DNA from: Beijerinckiaceae bacterium
GTDB lineage: Bacteria > Pseudomonadota > Alphaproteobacteria > Rhizobiales > Beijerinckiaceae
DNA: 42,270 nucleotides
Reading direction: 5' to 3'
Assembly: GCA_947475995.1 (NCBI GenBank)
Contig: CANJNI010000039.1
Coordinates: 1 to 42,270, forward strand
This document shows, piece by piece, positions 34,984-42,270 of this stretch (its first letter is position 1; the number at the start of each line of letters is the position of its first letter). The notes under the pieces were generated by a model. The model saw only the letters and a program-made list of their open reading frames with translations, did no database searches and was not told the origin of the DNA. Made by a program: the position numbers and the translations under genes.

Positions 34984-35963
34984 GCCATCGCTCCTTCGCG
35001 CGCGACCGGATGGTAACAGCGCAGGCGCACACCGTTTGCGCCTTGCGTCTCGGGCGGCATGGCCTGCGTGCAATCGTGCTGCTTGCGGGTGCAACGCGGG
35101 CCGAACGGACAGCCCGGCGGCAGGCGCAGCAGCGAGGGCGTCGAGCCCGGAATCTGGTTCAGCGGCTGGCCGCGCGGATTGTTGATGGGCAGCGAATGCA
35201 GCAGGCCTGCCGTATAGGGATGATGCGGCTGCGTCAGGACTTCCGCCGTCGGGCCTTCCTCGATGATGCGGCCCGCATACATAACGGCGAGCCGGTCCGA
35301 GAGTCCTGACACGACGGCCAGATCATGCGTCACCCAGACAATCGCAGTGCCGGTTTCGGCCGCCAGTTTCTGCACCTGCGCGATGATCTGCGCCTGAATG
35401 GTGACGTCGAGCGCCGTCGTCGGCTCGTCGGCGATGATGAGTTCGGGATCGTGCAGCAGCGCGATCGCAATGGCGACGCGCTGGCGCATGCCGCCCGAAA
35501 ACTGGTGCGGATAGGCAGTGAGGCGCTCGTCCGGCGAGGGAATGCCGACGCGCGACAGGGCCTGCCGGCAGCGCTCCCGGGCGCTGTCCTTCGAGACGTC
35601 CGCGTGAGCCAGAACGGTTTCGATCATCTGCGTGTCGATGCGCAGGACCGGGTTGAGCGTCATCATCGGGTCCTGAAAGATCATGGCGATCTTCCGGCCC
35701 CGGATGGTGCGCCAGCCTTTTTCGGACAGACCCACGAGCTCCTGTCCGGCCAGCTTGATCGACCCGGACACGATGCGACCCGGGCGATCCACCAGCCCCA
35801 TGATCGACAGACCCGTGACGGTCTTGCCCGACCCGGATTCGCCCACGAGGCCCAGAACCTGCCCGCGCTGAACGGAAAAGCTGACGCCGTCCACGGCTTT
35901 CACGACGCCTGCGCGCGTGAAGAAGTGGGTCGAAAGGCCGGCGACTTCGAGAGTGGCGGTCAT
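34980..35963 (-). CDS. dipeptide/oligopeptide ABC transporter ATP-binding protein, DppD/OppD type
   Basis: A 327-residue ATPase paired with the DppF-type subunit. Walker [17 protein letters not shown], signature [15 protein letters not shown], Walker [13 protein letters not shown] and the C-terminal oligo_HPY stretch [17 protein letters not shown] are complete. It starts 4 bases after the DppC-type stop codon and overlaps the DppF-type start. The energy source for the dipeptide-type importer at 33979-39501. Confidence 0.94.
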   Translation of the reverse strand: MTATLEVAGLSTHFFTRAGVVKAVDGVSFSVQRGQVLGLVGESGSGKTVTGLSIMGLVDRPGRIVSGSIKLAGQELVGLSEKGWRTIRGRKIAMIFQDPMMTLNPVLRIDTQMIETVLAHADVSKDSARERCRQALSRVGIPSPDERLTAYPHQFSGGMRQRVAIAIALLHDPELIIADEPTTALDVTIQAQIIAQVQKLAAETGTAIVWVTHDLAVVSGLSDRLAVMYAGRIIEEGPTAEVLTQPHHPYTAGLLHSLPINNPRGQPLNQIPGSTPSLLRLPPGCPFGPRCTRKQHDCTQAMPPETQGANGVRLRCYHPVAREGAMA

Positions 35964-35967
35964 GCGA

Positions 35968-36882
35968 TCACGCCTTCAGTCGCGGATTGAGCAGATCGCG
36001 CAGGTGATCGCCGACGAGGTTGATCGACAGGATCGTCAGCAGCAGCATCAGGCCCGGAAACACGCTCACCCAGTATTTGCCCGACAGGATGTATTTGTAG
36101 CCGTTCGAAATCAGCAGGCCGAGCGAAGGCTCGGTGATCGGCACGCCGACGCCAAGGAACGAAAGCGTAGCCTCCAGCGAAATCGCATGAGCCACCTGCA
36201 CGGTCGCGATGACGATGAGCGGTGGAAGGCAGTTCGGCAGCAGGTGCCTGAAGATGATGCGGTAGCGCGGCAGCGCCAGACATTGCGCGGCCTCGATATA
36301 TTCGCGACGCCGCTCCACCAGCGCATTGCCCCGCACGGTGCGCGCATAATAGGCCCACTGTACCAGCATCAGGGCGAGAATGACCTTGTCCACCCCCTTG
36401 CCGAGGGCGGCGAGCAGAATGAGCGCAATCAGAATCGCCGGAAAGGAAAGCTGCAGATCGACGATGCGCATGATGATTGAATCGACGCGCCCGCCGAAAT
36501 AGGCCGCCGTCACGCCAAGCGACACGCCCACCAGCACCGCAATGGAAGTCGCGACCGCACTGACGAACAGCGACATGCGCAGCCCGTAGATCATGGCCGA
36601 AAACATGTCGCGGCCCTGCTCGTCCGTCCCGAGCCAGAAGGTCTTGCCTTCCATCGACTTTGCGCCGGGTTTCAGCATGTTGTCGAAGATGGAGATCTGC
36701 GTGAGGTCGTAGGGATTTTGCGGCGTCACCCAGGGGGCGAAGATCGCCAGCAAGGCGAGAATCACGATGATGACCAGCGCAACAGCCGCGACCTTGTTGG
36801 CGAAAAAGTCCGACGCAAAGCGCCGGAACGGGGTTTCCACCGGAGGAGCGACAGCGGCCGATGTGAGAGCTGCGTCGGTCAT
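35968..36882 (-). CDS. dipeptide/oligopeptide ABC transporter permease, DppC type
   Basis: A 304-residue inner-membrane permease with an N-terminal OppC_N segment (FFANKVAAVALVIIVILALLA) and the LGTDEQGRDMFSAMIYG motif specific to DppC/OppC/NikC proteins. The EAA loop IEAAQCLALPRYRIIFRHLLP couples to the ATPases. It lies 1 base after the DppB-type stop codon. Confidence 0.94.
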   Translation of the reverse strand: MTDAALTSAAVAPPVETPFRRFASDFFANKVAAVALVIIVILALLAIFAPWVTPQNPYDLTQISIFDNMLKPGAKSMEGKTFWLGTDEQGRDMFSAMIYGLRMSLFVSAVATSIAVLVGVSLGVTAAYFGGRVDSIIMRIVDLQLSFPAILIALILLAALGKGVDKVILALMLVQWAYYARTVRGNALVERRREYIEAAQCLALPRYRIIFRHLLPNCLPPLIVIATVQVAHAISLEATLSFLGVGVPITEPSLGLLISNGYKYILSGKYWVSVFPGLMLLLTILSINLVGDHLRDLLNPRLKA

Positions 36883-36883
36883 G

Positions 36884-37861
36884 TCAGCCTGCCGTTTCGG
36901 TGATGCGCACGCGCGGGTCGAGCACCGAATAGAGAATGTCGACGATGAGATTGATCAGGGCGAACATGCCCACGACGATCATCAGATAGGCGACGATCAC
37001 CGGCCGGTCGAGCCGTGCGATGGAGTCGATCAGCAACTTGCCCATGCCGGGCCAAGCGAAAACTGTCTCGGTCACGACCGCAAAGGCGATCATGGAGCCG
37101 AGTTCAAGGCCCAGCACTGTCACAATCGGGATGAGGATGTTCTTGAGGACATGCACGCCCACGATGCGCGAGCGTGAAAGCCCCTTGGCGCGGGCGAAGC
37201 GCACATAGTCCTGCAACATGGCTTCGCGCGTGCCGGCATAAGCAAGGCGAATGACCAGCGAGACCTTGTAGATCGCCAGCGTCATGGCGGGCATGACAAG
37301 ATTCGGCCAGCCCGCCGGATTGAGCAGCGAGAATTCGAGTCCGAACAGGGTGCCTGTCGGCCCTCGCCCGCCGGACGGCAGCCATTGCAATTCGACTGCG
37401 AAAAAAAGGATCATCATGATGCCGAACCAGAAGTTCGGCAGCGAGAAACCGATGATGGAGCCCGTCATCACCGAACGCCCGATCCACGAGTCGGAGTTCA
37501 GTCCGGCCACGATGCCAAGCGGCACGCCGATCAGCGCGGCCATGACCAGCGCCACGATGGCGAGTTCCAGAGTCGCCGGCAGCCGCCCGAGGATCAGATG
37601 CACAGCGTCCGATCCATGCACGAAGGAACGGCCCAGATCGCCGTGCAGCATGTTCCAGAGAAAGACCCCGAACTGCTCCCACATCGGCTTGTCGAGGCCG
37701 AGACGAACGATGGCGGCCTCGCGTTCGATCTGGTCCGCGTCGGGGGCGAGCAGAATGTCGATCGGGTTGCCGATGGCGAAGACGCTGACGAAGACCAGCG
37801 CCGCCATGGTCAGGACGACGAAGACGCTTTGTCCGGCGCGGCGGAGGATGTAGGCGAGCAT
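36884..37861 (-). CDS. dipeptide/oligopeptide ABC transporter permease, DppB type
   Basis: A 325-residue inner-membrane permease with the N-terminal YILRRAGQSVFVVL helix, the DPDQ-like loop region (LAPDADQIEREAAIVRLGLDKP), about six helices and the EAA loop VRFARAKGLSRSRIVGVHVL. It follows the binding-protein gene by 23 bases; SD GGAGGAA lies before the ATG. Confidence 0.94.
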   Translation of the reverse strand: MLAYILRRAGQSVFVVLTMAALVFVSVFAIGNPIDILLAPDADQIEREAAIVRLGLDKPMWEQFGVFLWNMLHGDLGRSFVHGSDAVHLILGRLPATLELAIVALVMAALIGVPLGIVAGLNSDSWIGRSVMTGSIIGFSLPNFWFGIMMILFFAVELQWLPSGGRGPTGTLFGLEFSLLNPAGWPNLVMPAMTLAIYKVSLVIRLAYAGTREAMLQDYVRFARAKGLSRSRIVGVHVLKNILIPIVTVLGLELGSMIAFAVVTETVFAWPGMGKLLIDSIARLDRPVIVAYLMIVVGMFALINLIVDILYSVLDPRVRITETAG

Positions 37862-37884
37862 TCAGTTCCTCCGCCGCAAGGCGC

Positions 37885-39501
37885 TTACTTGCGGCCGACT
37901 GCGTCCGGGCGGGTGTACTGGTTCACCTGCGCCTCGTAGGTCAGGCCCTTCTTGAAGGCCCACAAGGTCACCTCGAAGTGCAGCGGAATGACGCCGTAAT
38001 CGTCCATCGCAATGCGAGACGCCTGCGCGAGCATTTCGTTGCGCTGCTTGTCGTCCACCGTGGTGAGCGCCTTTGTCAGCAGCTCGTCCATCGCCTTGTT
38101 GGAGTAACCGCCCGGATTGGTGGTGCCGAAACCGGTGGCCGGGTTCGGGGTGCCGGCGAGGGCGCGCAGGGAGTTGGACATTTCGCCGGTGTCGGCGCTC
38201 CAGCCTGCCAGCCAGATGCCGAATTCGCGCTTGGTGCGCTTGGCGAAGAAGGTCGTCTGCGTCATCGCATCGACCTGCGCCTTGATGCCGGTGCGGGCGA
38301 TCATCTGGGCAGCGGCCTGGGTGACCTGCGCGTCATTGATGTAACGGTCATTCGGCGTGCCGATGGTCAGGCCGAAACCGTTCGGGTAACCGGCTTCCGC
38401 CAGCAGTTTCTTCGCCTTGTCCAGATCGGGCTTGGGCGCCTGGATGCCCGGATTGGTGCCGGCCAGCGGATTCGGCAGGAATTCCGCCGCCGCAACCGCA
38501 ACGCCGCCCATGATCCGCGACACGATGGCTTCACGATCAATCGACAGCGAGAGCGCCTCGCGCACGCGCTTGTCGCGGAAGGGGTTCTTGCCGCCGGCGT
38601 CGCTGACGCCCGGCGGATTGTCGTCGATATAATTGAAGTGCAGGTAGATCACGCGGTTCGACAGGCCCTGCACCATGTCAAGATTGGCGTTGGCCTTGAT
38701 GCGCGGAAGGTCCTGGATCGGCGGGTTCTCGATGAAGTCCACGTCGCCCGAGAGCAGCGCCGCCACGCGGGCCGCCGCCTGGGTGATCGGGCGCATCGTG
38801 ACCTTCTGCCATTCGGGCTTCTTGCCCCAATAAGCCTCGTTGCGCTCCATGGCGATGCGGTCGCCCGGCACATATTGGGTGAACTTGTAGGGGCCGGTGC
38901 CGGTGTACTTCATCTTGTTGAAGTCATCGGTCTTCGGCCAGGCCGAAACGCCGGTGCAGTTTTCCTTGTTGTAAGTCAGGCCCGCCGGCGCGCCGGCTTC
39001 GGTCGCCGACATGATGGCGACGTTCGACACGGTGACAGGCATCAGCGGGAACGGCGCGGCCGTCGTCAGTCGCACCGTGTAAGGATCGACCACAATGATG
39101 TTGTCGACATTGCGCGTGTGGCTCACGAAAGACGACGGCGAGTTCTCCACCTTCGGCACGCGGCAGAACGAATAGACCACGTCGGCCGCAGTGAATTCAG
39201 CGCCGCCGGTGAATTTCACGCCCTTGCGGAGCTTGAACTCCCACGTGTTCGCATCAATGGCCTTCCAGCTTTCGGCGAGGCTCGGCTGCGGAGCCTGGTT
39301 CTTGTCCTGATCGGTCAGTCGCTCGAAAACCTGCGTGGCGAGCTGAATGTTGGGGGTCAGCGCGTGATAGTGCGGATCGAGCGCGGAAGCTTCGGCGGCA
39401 AGGCCGATCTTCAGTTCCTGCGCGAACGCGGGAGACGCCAGAACGAAGCCTCCCATCGCGGCGACTGCGGGAATCCAACGTCGAATCTGATTTGTGTCCA
39501 C
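37885..39501 (-). CDS. dipeptide/oligopeptide ABC transporter substrate-binding protein, DppA type, GTG start
   Basis: A 538-residue periplasmic binding protein (SBP_bac_5). A signal peptide (about 1-27, ASPAFAQ) is followed by EASALDPHYHALTPNIQLATQVFERL and AESWKAIDANTWEFKLRKGVKF, the standard entry of the family. The start is taken as GTG 39501 because GAGGAGAG sits 6 bases before it; the TTG at 39519 overlaps that SD. These proteins bind peptides but also opines, metals or glycosides, so the ligand is open. A small inverted repeat lies 50 bases upstream. Confidence 0.9.
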   Translation of the reverse strand: MDTNQIRRWIPAVAAMGGFVLASPAFAQELKIGLAAEASALDPHYHALTPNIQLATQVFERLTDQDKNQAPQPSLAESWKAIDANTWEFKLRKGVKFTGGAEFTAADVVYSFCRVPKVENSPSSFVSHTRNVDNIIVVDPYTVRLTTAAPFPLMPVTVSNVAIMSATEAGAPAGLTYNKENCTGVSAWPKTDDFNKMKYTGTGPYKFTQYVPGDRIAMERNEAYWGKKPEWQKVTMRPITQAAARVAALLSGDVDFIENPPIQDLPRIKANANLDMVQGLSNRVIYLHFNYIDDNPPGVSDAGGKNPFRDKRVREALSLSIDREAIVSRIMGGVAVAAAEFLPNPLAGTNPGIQAPKPDLDKAKKLLAEAGYPNGFGLTIGTPNDRYINDAQVTQAAAQMIARTGIKAQVDAMTQTTFFAKRTKREFGIWLAGWSADTGEMSNSLRALAGTPNPATGFGTTNPGGYSNKAMDELLTKALTTVDDKQRNEMLAQASRIAMDDYGVIPLHFEVTLWAFKKGLTYEAQVNQYTRPDAVGRK

Positions 39502-39550
39502 CGCAAACTCTCCTCGCAATCGGGTTGCTGGCAGGCCGAAACCCGTTTCC

Positions 39551-39565
39551 CTAACAACTCGTTAG
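39551..39565. promoter_or_regulatory. small inverted repeat upstream of the DppA-type gene, possible operator
   Basis: CTAAC (39551-39555) and GTTAG (39561-39565) are reverse complements 5 bases apart, located in the 118-base gap between the amidohydrolase and DppA-type genes. Form and placement suit an operator, but the arms are short and chance is a real alternative. Confidence 0.25.
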
Positions 39566-39619
39566 TGACGCATGGAAGCGGCGGCGGGTCAACCGCCGCG
39601 CTCGCCCCTGATACGAAAG

Positions 39620-40789
39620 TTATGTGATCGGCATGGCGCGCTCGGCGAGCCGCGCCCAGAAGCTCATGCCGGCCGGTATCGCCTCGTCATTGAAATCGTA
39701 TTTCGGGTGGTGAAGCCCCGGCGTGTCGCCATTGCCGACGAAAATGAAAGCGCCGGGCCGCTCCAGCAGCATGAAGGAGAAATCTTCGGCGCCCATTGAG
39801 GGGGTCATTTCGGTATCGACATTCGCAGCGCCCGCCACCTCGATCGCGATGGATTCAGCGAATTTCGTCTGCTCGTAATGGTTTTCGGTGACCGGATAGC
39901 CGGTCGTCAGCGTGACTTTCGCCTTGCAGCGATTGGCGGCCGCGATGCCCTCGGCGACTTCCCGGATGCGCTCGCAGGCGAGTTCGCGCGTCTTGTTCTT
40001 CAGCGTCCGCAGGGTGCCGCCGAGATAGACCTTCTCTGGAATGATGTTGAAGGCGGTGCCGGCGCGGATCTGGGTGATCGACAGGACGGTTCCGTCCAGC
40101 GGGTGAACGCTGCGGGACACGACCGCCTGCAGGCCGACAATGATCTGTGAGGCCACCACGATCGGATCGACGCACAGATGCGGCTTCGCCGCATGTCCGC
40201 CGAGGCCCTCGACCTCGATCTCGACGCGGGTGGAGGACGCCAGCATCGCGCCGGGACGCAGGGCGAAACCGCCGACCGGAATGCCGGGCATGTTGTGCAT
40301 GCCGTAGACCTCGTCGATTCCGAACCGCTCCATCATGCCGTCGTCGCACATGGCCTTGCCGCCTGCGCCGCCGTTTTCCTCGGCTGGCTGGAAGATCACG
40401 GCGACCTTGCCGGCGAAATTGCGCGTTTCGCAGAGATAGCGGGCCGCTCCGAGCAGCATCGAGGTGTGGCCATCGTGCCCGCAAGCGTGCATCAAGCCGG
40501 GCACTTTCGAGGCATGGGCGACCCCGGTCAGCTCCTCGATCGGCAGGGCGTCCATGTCCGCCCGCAGGCCGACCACCTTCCTGCCCGGCGCCCTGCCCTT
40601 GATGACGCCCACCACGCCGGTGCGGCCGACGCCGGTCACGACTTCATCGCAGCCGAAGCTGCGGAGCTTGTCGGCCACGACCTGTGCGGTGCGGTGAACC
40701 TCGAACTGGAGTTCCGGATTTTCGTGGAGATCGCGCCGCCAGATGGCCGCTTCAGCGGCGAGTTCGGCGATACGGTTGCTGATCTGCAT
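39620..40789 (-). CDS. M20-family amidohydrolase (hippurate hydrolase/IAA-amino acid hydrolase type)
   Basis: A 389-residue cytoplasmic metallo-hydrolase that cleaves N-acyl amino acids or similar amides. Metal ligands are visible in MHACGHDGHTSML, PAEENGGAGGKAM and, at the C-terminus, LHHPKYDFND. The dimerisation domain contains EGLGGHAAKPH, the usual His region. GGGAAGAG precedes ATG 40789. As the first gene upstream of the dipeptide-type importer on the same strand, it probably hydrolyses what that importer brings in. Confidence 0.92.
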   Translation of the reverse strand: MQISNRIAELAAEAAIWRRDLHENPELQFEVHRTAQVVADKLRSFGCDEVVTGVGRTGVVGVIKGRAPGRKVVGLRADMDALPIEELTGVAHASKVPGLMHACGHDGHTSMLLGAARYLCETRNFAGKVAVIFQPAEENGGAGGKAMCDDGMMERFGIDEVYGMHNMPGIPVGGFALRPGAMLASSTRVEIEVEGLGGHAAKPHLCVDPIVVASQIIVGLQAVVSRSVHPLDGTVLSITQIRAGTAFNIIPEKVYLGGTLRTLKNKTRELACERIREVAEGIAAANRCKAKVTLTTGYPVTENHYEQTKFAESIAIEVAGAANVDTEMTPSMGAEDFSFMLLERPGAFIFVGNGDTPGLHHPKYDFNDEAIPAGMSFWARLAERAMPIT

Positions 40790-40935
40790 GGCTCTTCCCT
40801 CTGAACGCCTCAGGTATAGGCCGGGCCCGACAATCAGCAAGAGCAAACCTTGGACCAGCGCCGGAACAGCGCTGCCCGGCGGGCGTTGGTCACCCGGCGC
40901 GCCCCCTTTGGGCAGACGCGATGCGGGAGGCCCGG

Positions 40936-41796
40936 ATGCCCTATCTCAAGACAACCGACGGCGTGAATCTGTTCTACAACGACTGGGGCCACGTCCGCCC
41001 GGTGGTGCTGATTCACGGCTGGCCGCTGGATCATTCCATGTGGTCGGATCAGGCGGTCTTTCTGGCCGAGAACGGCTTCCGGGTCATCGCCTACGACCGC
41101 CGGGGGTTCGGGCGTTCCGACCAGCCGTGGGACGGATACAATTACAACACGCTCTCGGACGACCTCGCCTGCCTGCTGGATAGTCTGAATCTCGAAAAGG
41201 CGACGCTGGTCGGTTTCTCGATGGGCGGCGGCGAAGTCGCCCGGTACCTCAACCGGCATGCGTCGGGGCGGATCGACCGGGTCGCGCTGGTCAGTGCTGT
41301 CACGCCCTTCATGCTCAAGACCGAGGACAATCCGGGCGGCGTCGACCGATCCGTCTTCGACCAGATGCTGACGGGCCTCTCCGAAGATCGTCCCGGATTT
41401 CTGGCCGATTTCGGAATGGCCTTCTATGGAAACGGGCTGCTGACCAGCAAGGTTTCGCAGGAGATCATCCAATGGTCCGGGCAGGTCGCCATGATGGCCT
41501 CACTGCGGGCGACGATCGAATGCGTGAAGGCGTTTGCGACGACGGACTTTCGACCGGACATGAAATGTTTCGACGTGCCGACCCTGATCATCCACGGAGC
41601 CGCCGACCAAACGGTTCCACTGGCCGCATCGGCGCGGGCTTCGAAGAGGCTCGTCCCCGATGCCACCCTGATCGAATATCAGGACGAACCGCACGGACTT
41701 TTCGTGACCGCGAAGGCGCGTCTGAACACGGATCTGCTGAACTTCCTCCAGCCGTCAGGCCTTTCGGAAGAGGACCGGCGGATGCTGCGGATGTAA
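40936..41796 (+). CDS. alpha/beta hydrolase (cofactor-free haloperoxidase/perhydrolase type)
   Basis: A 286-residue hydrolase. The oxyanion HGWPLDHSMW, nucleophile elbow GFSMGGG with S95, acid D224 (HGAADQTVP) and H253 (DEPHGLF) match the non-heme chloroperoxidase/esterase group. Many members annotated this way act as esterases, so the substrate is open. ATG 40936 is chosen over 40921 because GGGAGG lies between them, 6 bases before the former. It is divergent from the amidohydrolase across 146 bases. Confidence 0.9.
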   Translation: MPYLKTTDGVNLFYNDWGHVRPVVLIHGWPLDHSMWSDQAVFLAENGFRVIAYDRRGFGRSDQPWDGYNYNTLSDDLACLLDSLNLEKATLVGFSMGGGEVARYLNRHASGRIDRVALVSAVTPFMLKTEDNPGGVDRSVFDQMLTGLSEDRPGFLADFGMAFYGNGLLTSKVSQEIIQWSGQVAMMASLRATIECVKAFATTDFRPDMKCFDVPTLIIHGAADQTVPLAASARASKRLVPDATLIEYQDEPHGLFVTAKARLNTDLLNFLQPSGLSEEDRRMLRM

Positions 41797-41830
41797 AAAG
41801 CGTCCGCTTCAAGCGCCTTTCAGGCGCTTG
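41796..41830. terminator. hairpins between convergent genes, probable terminator
   Basis: A 9-bp perfect stem, CAAGCGCCT (41810-41818) with AGGCGCTTG (41822-41830), overlaps the last codons of the 41809 gene. Just beyond it on the minus strand AAGC-GGAC-GCTT is followed by TTTTT (41796-41809). Together they could terminate minus-strand transcription; no T run exists for the plus strand. Confidence 0.45.
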
Positions 41831-42129
41831 TTGCAGAGGCTGTAATAGCCGCCGCCCTTCTGGATCCAGTTCATCCCGCCATTGCCGTTCGCCGACTTGT
41901 TGGCGTTGTACTGGTCGAGGCAGGTCTTCTGGCGCTGCTTCGCGGCGGTCTCGCTCTTGTATTTCGGGTCAATGGCCCTTGGGAAAACCGCATCGCCCGA
42001 GTTGGTCGCCGCAGGCGTCACGCGCGGCGCGCTCGTGGTCGCAACGGGAGCGCTGGGGGCGGCGGCTGGGGCGGCGGTCTTCAGGGGATTCGTCGCGGCG
42101 GGCGCGGCGGCGGCCTCTTTCTCCCGCAT
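41809..42129 (-). CDS. hypothetical Ala/Pro-rich protein, possibly 5'-truncated
   Basis: A 106-residue protein I do not recognise. The first 45 residues are Ala/Pro/Thr-rich and look disordered; the C-terminal 60 form a compact part with two Cys (KTCLDQYNANKSANGNGGMN and YYSLCNKRLKG). This layout usually follows a signal peptide, but none is present and a stop codon (TGA) lies immediately before ATG 42129, which also lacks an SD. An insertion sequence starts within the next 90 bases, so the native 5' end may have been cut off. Confidence 0.5.
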   Translation of the reverse strand: MREKEAAAAPAATNPLKTAAPAAAPSAPVATTSAPRVTPAATNSGDAVFPRAIDPKYKSETAAKQRQKTCLDQYNANKSANGNGGMNWIQKGGGYYSLCNKRLKGA

Positions 42130-42216
42130 TCACCGGATGACGCAATAATTTAATGCGCTGGACGCACGATTCAGCTATATTTTGCAGGTATTTCTTCGCA
42201 TTTGGAGGGCTCCCTG

Positions 42217-42270
42217 ATGACGCACCCGGCGGGTGAATCGAACGATGGGTCTCTCCGGGTCGATTTCGAC
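42217..42270 (+). CDS. N-terminal 18 codons of a probable IS1380-family transposase (runs off the window)
   Basis: ATG 42217 is preceded by TTGGAGGGCTCCCTG. The 18 residues ESNDGSLRVDFD and their short lead match, from memory, the conserved start of IS1380-family transposases (SNDGSLRLDFDRRL...). The frame is open to the edge. The left end of the element should lie in 42130-42216; I could not identify its terminal inverted repeat because the right end is outside the window. Confidence 0.65.
   Translation, partial: MTHPAGESNDGSLRVDFD

Noticed and set aside
1..42270. CRISPR arrays, prophage structural genes, toxin-antitoxin pairs or biosynthetic clusters
   Set aside because: No regularly spaced direct repeats and no genes of these types were seen anywhere in the window.

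Overview
The window looks like chromosomal DNA of a GC-rich alphaproteobacterium of the Hyphomicrobiales (Rhizobiales), probably near the Bradyrhizobiaceae/Xanthobacteraceae/Beijerinckiaceae; I cannot name a species. The reasons are the 16S rRNA leader at the left edge (minus strand, with the GAGAAACGTGG block typical of rhizobial rrn leaders), the aminotransferase-hom-glpX order, a class I PHA synthase, the short-form ArgC, an intergenic repeat of the TTGCGAG...GAAGCAATCCA type, and many orphan Bug/TctC binding proteins. Coding density is high and most genes have a visible Shine-Dalgarno (SD) sequence.

Layout. 1-306: promoter and leader of an rRNA operon transcribed out of the left edge. 471-1553: a divergent orphan Bug binding protein and its terminator. 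1579-4421: a scar, in which a truncated amidase is joined directly to a truncated tyrosine recombinase, followed by an AT-richer strip with an inverted and a direct repeat. 4422-24701: mostly housekeeping genes. These are rplM-rpsI with a clear promoter, a GlsB/YeaQ-like membrane protein, YidB, an Mpl-like Mur ligase with a key motif missing, a thioesterase, a secreted SH3-like protein overlapping a CoA-binding protein, a Kef-type antiporter, transaldolase, MsrQ, glpX, hom, an aminotransferase, phaC with an unusual basic N-terminal extension, a FadL-type porin, argC and a beta-hydroxyacid-dehydrogenase-like oxidoreductase.

24832-40789 is a 16-kb accessory block, almost all on the minus strand. 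In transcription order it holds an M20 amidohydrolase, a complete Dpp/Opp-type ABC importer (A-B-C-D-F), a plus-strand RraA-like lyase, an Fbp/spermidine-type ABC importer (ATPase, fused double permease and two paralogous binding proteins in tandem), a cupin of cysteine-dioxygenase type, and two paralogous Asp/Glu-racemase-superfamily proteins that flank an orphan Bug binding protein. Both racemase-like proteins lack the usual catalytic cysteines. The block reads as an uptake and degradation region for small organic acids or peptide-like compounds; the substrate is not visible in the sequence.

The right edge holds an alpha/beta hydrolase, a small Ala-rich hypothetical protein that may have lost its 5' end, and the first 18 codons of what looks like an IS1380-family transposase. 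The best leads are the Cys-less racemase pair with its Bug partner and cupin, the doubled binding proteins on one transporter, the integrase/amidase scar, the Mur ligase without its HHP motif, and the Lys-rich PhaC extension.
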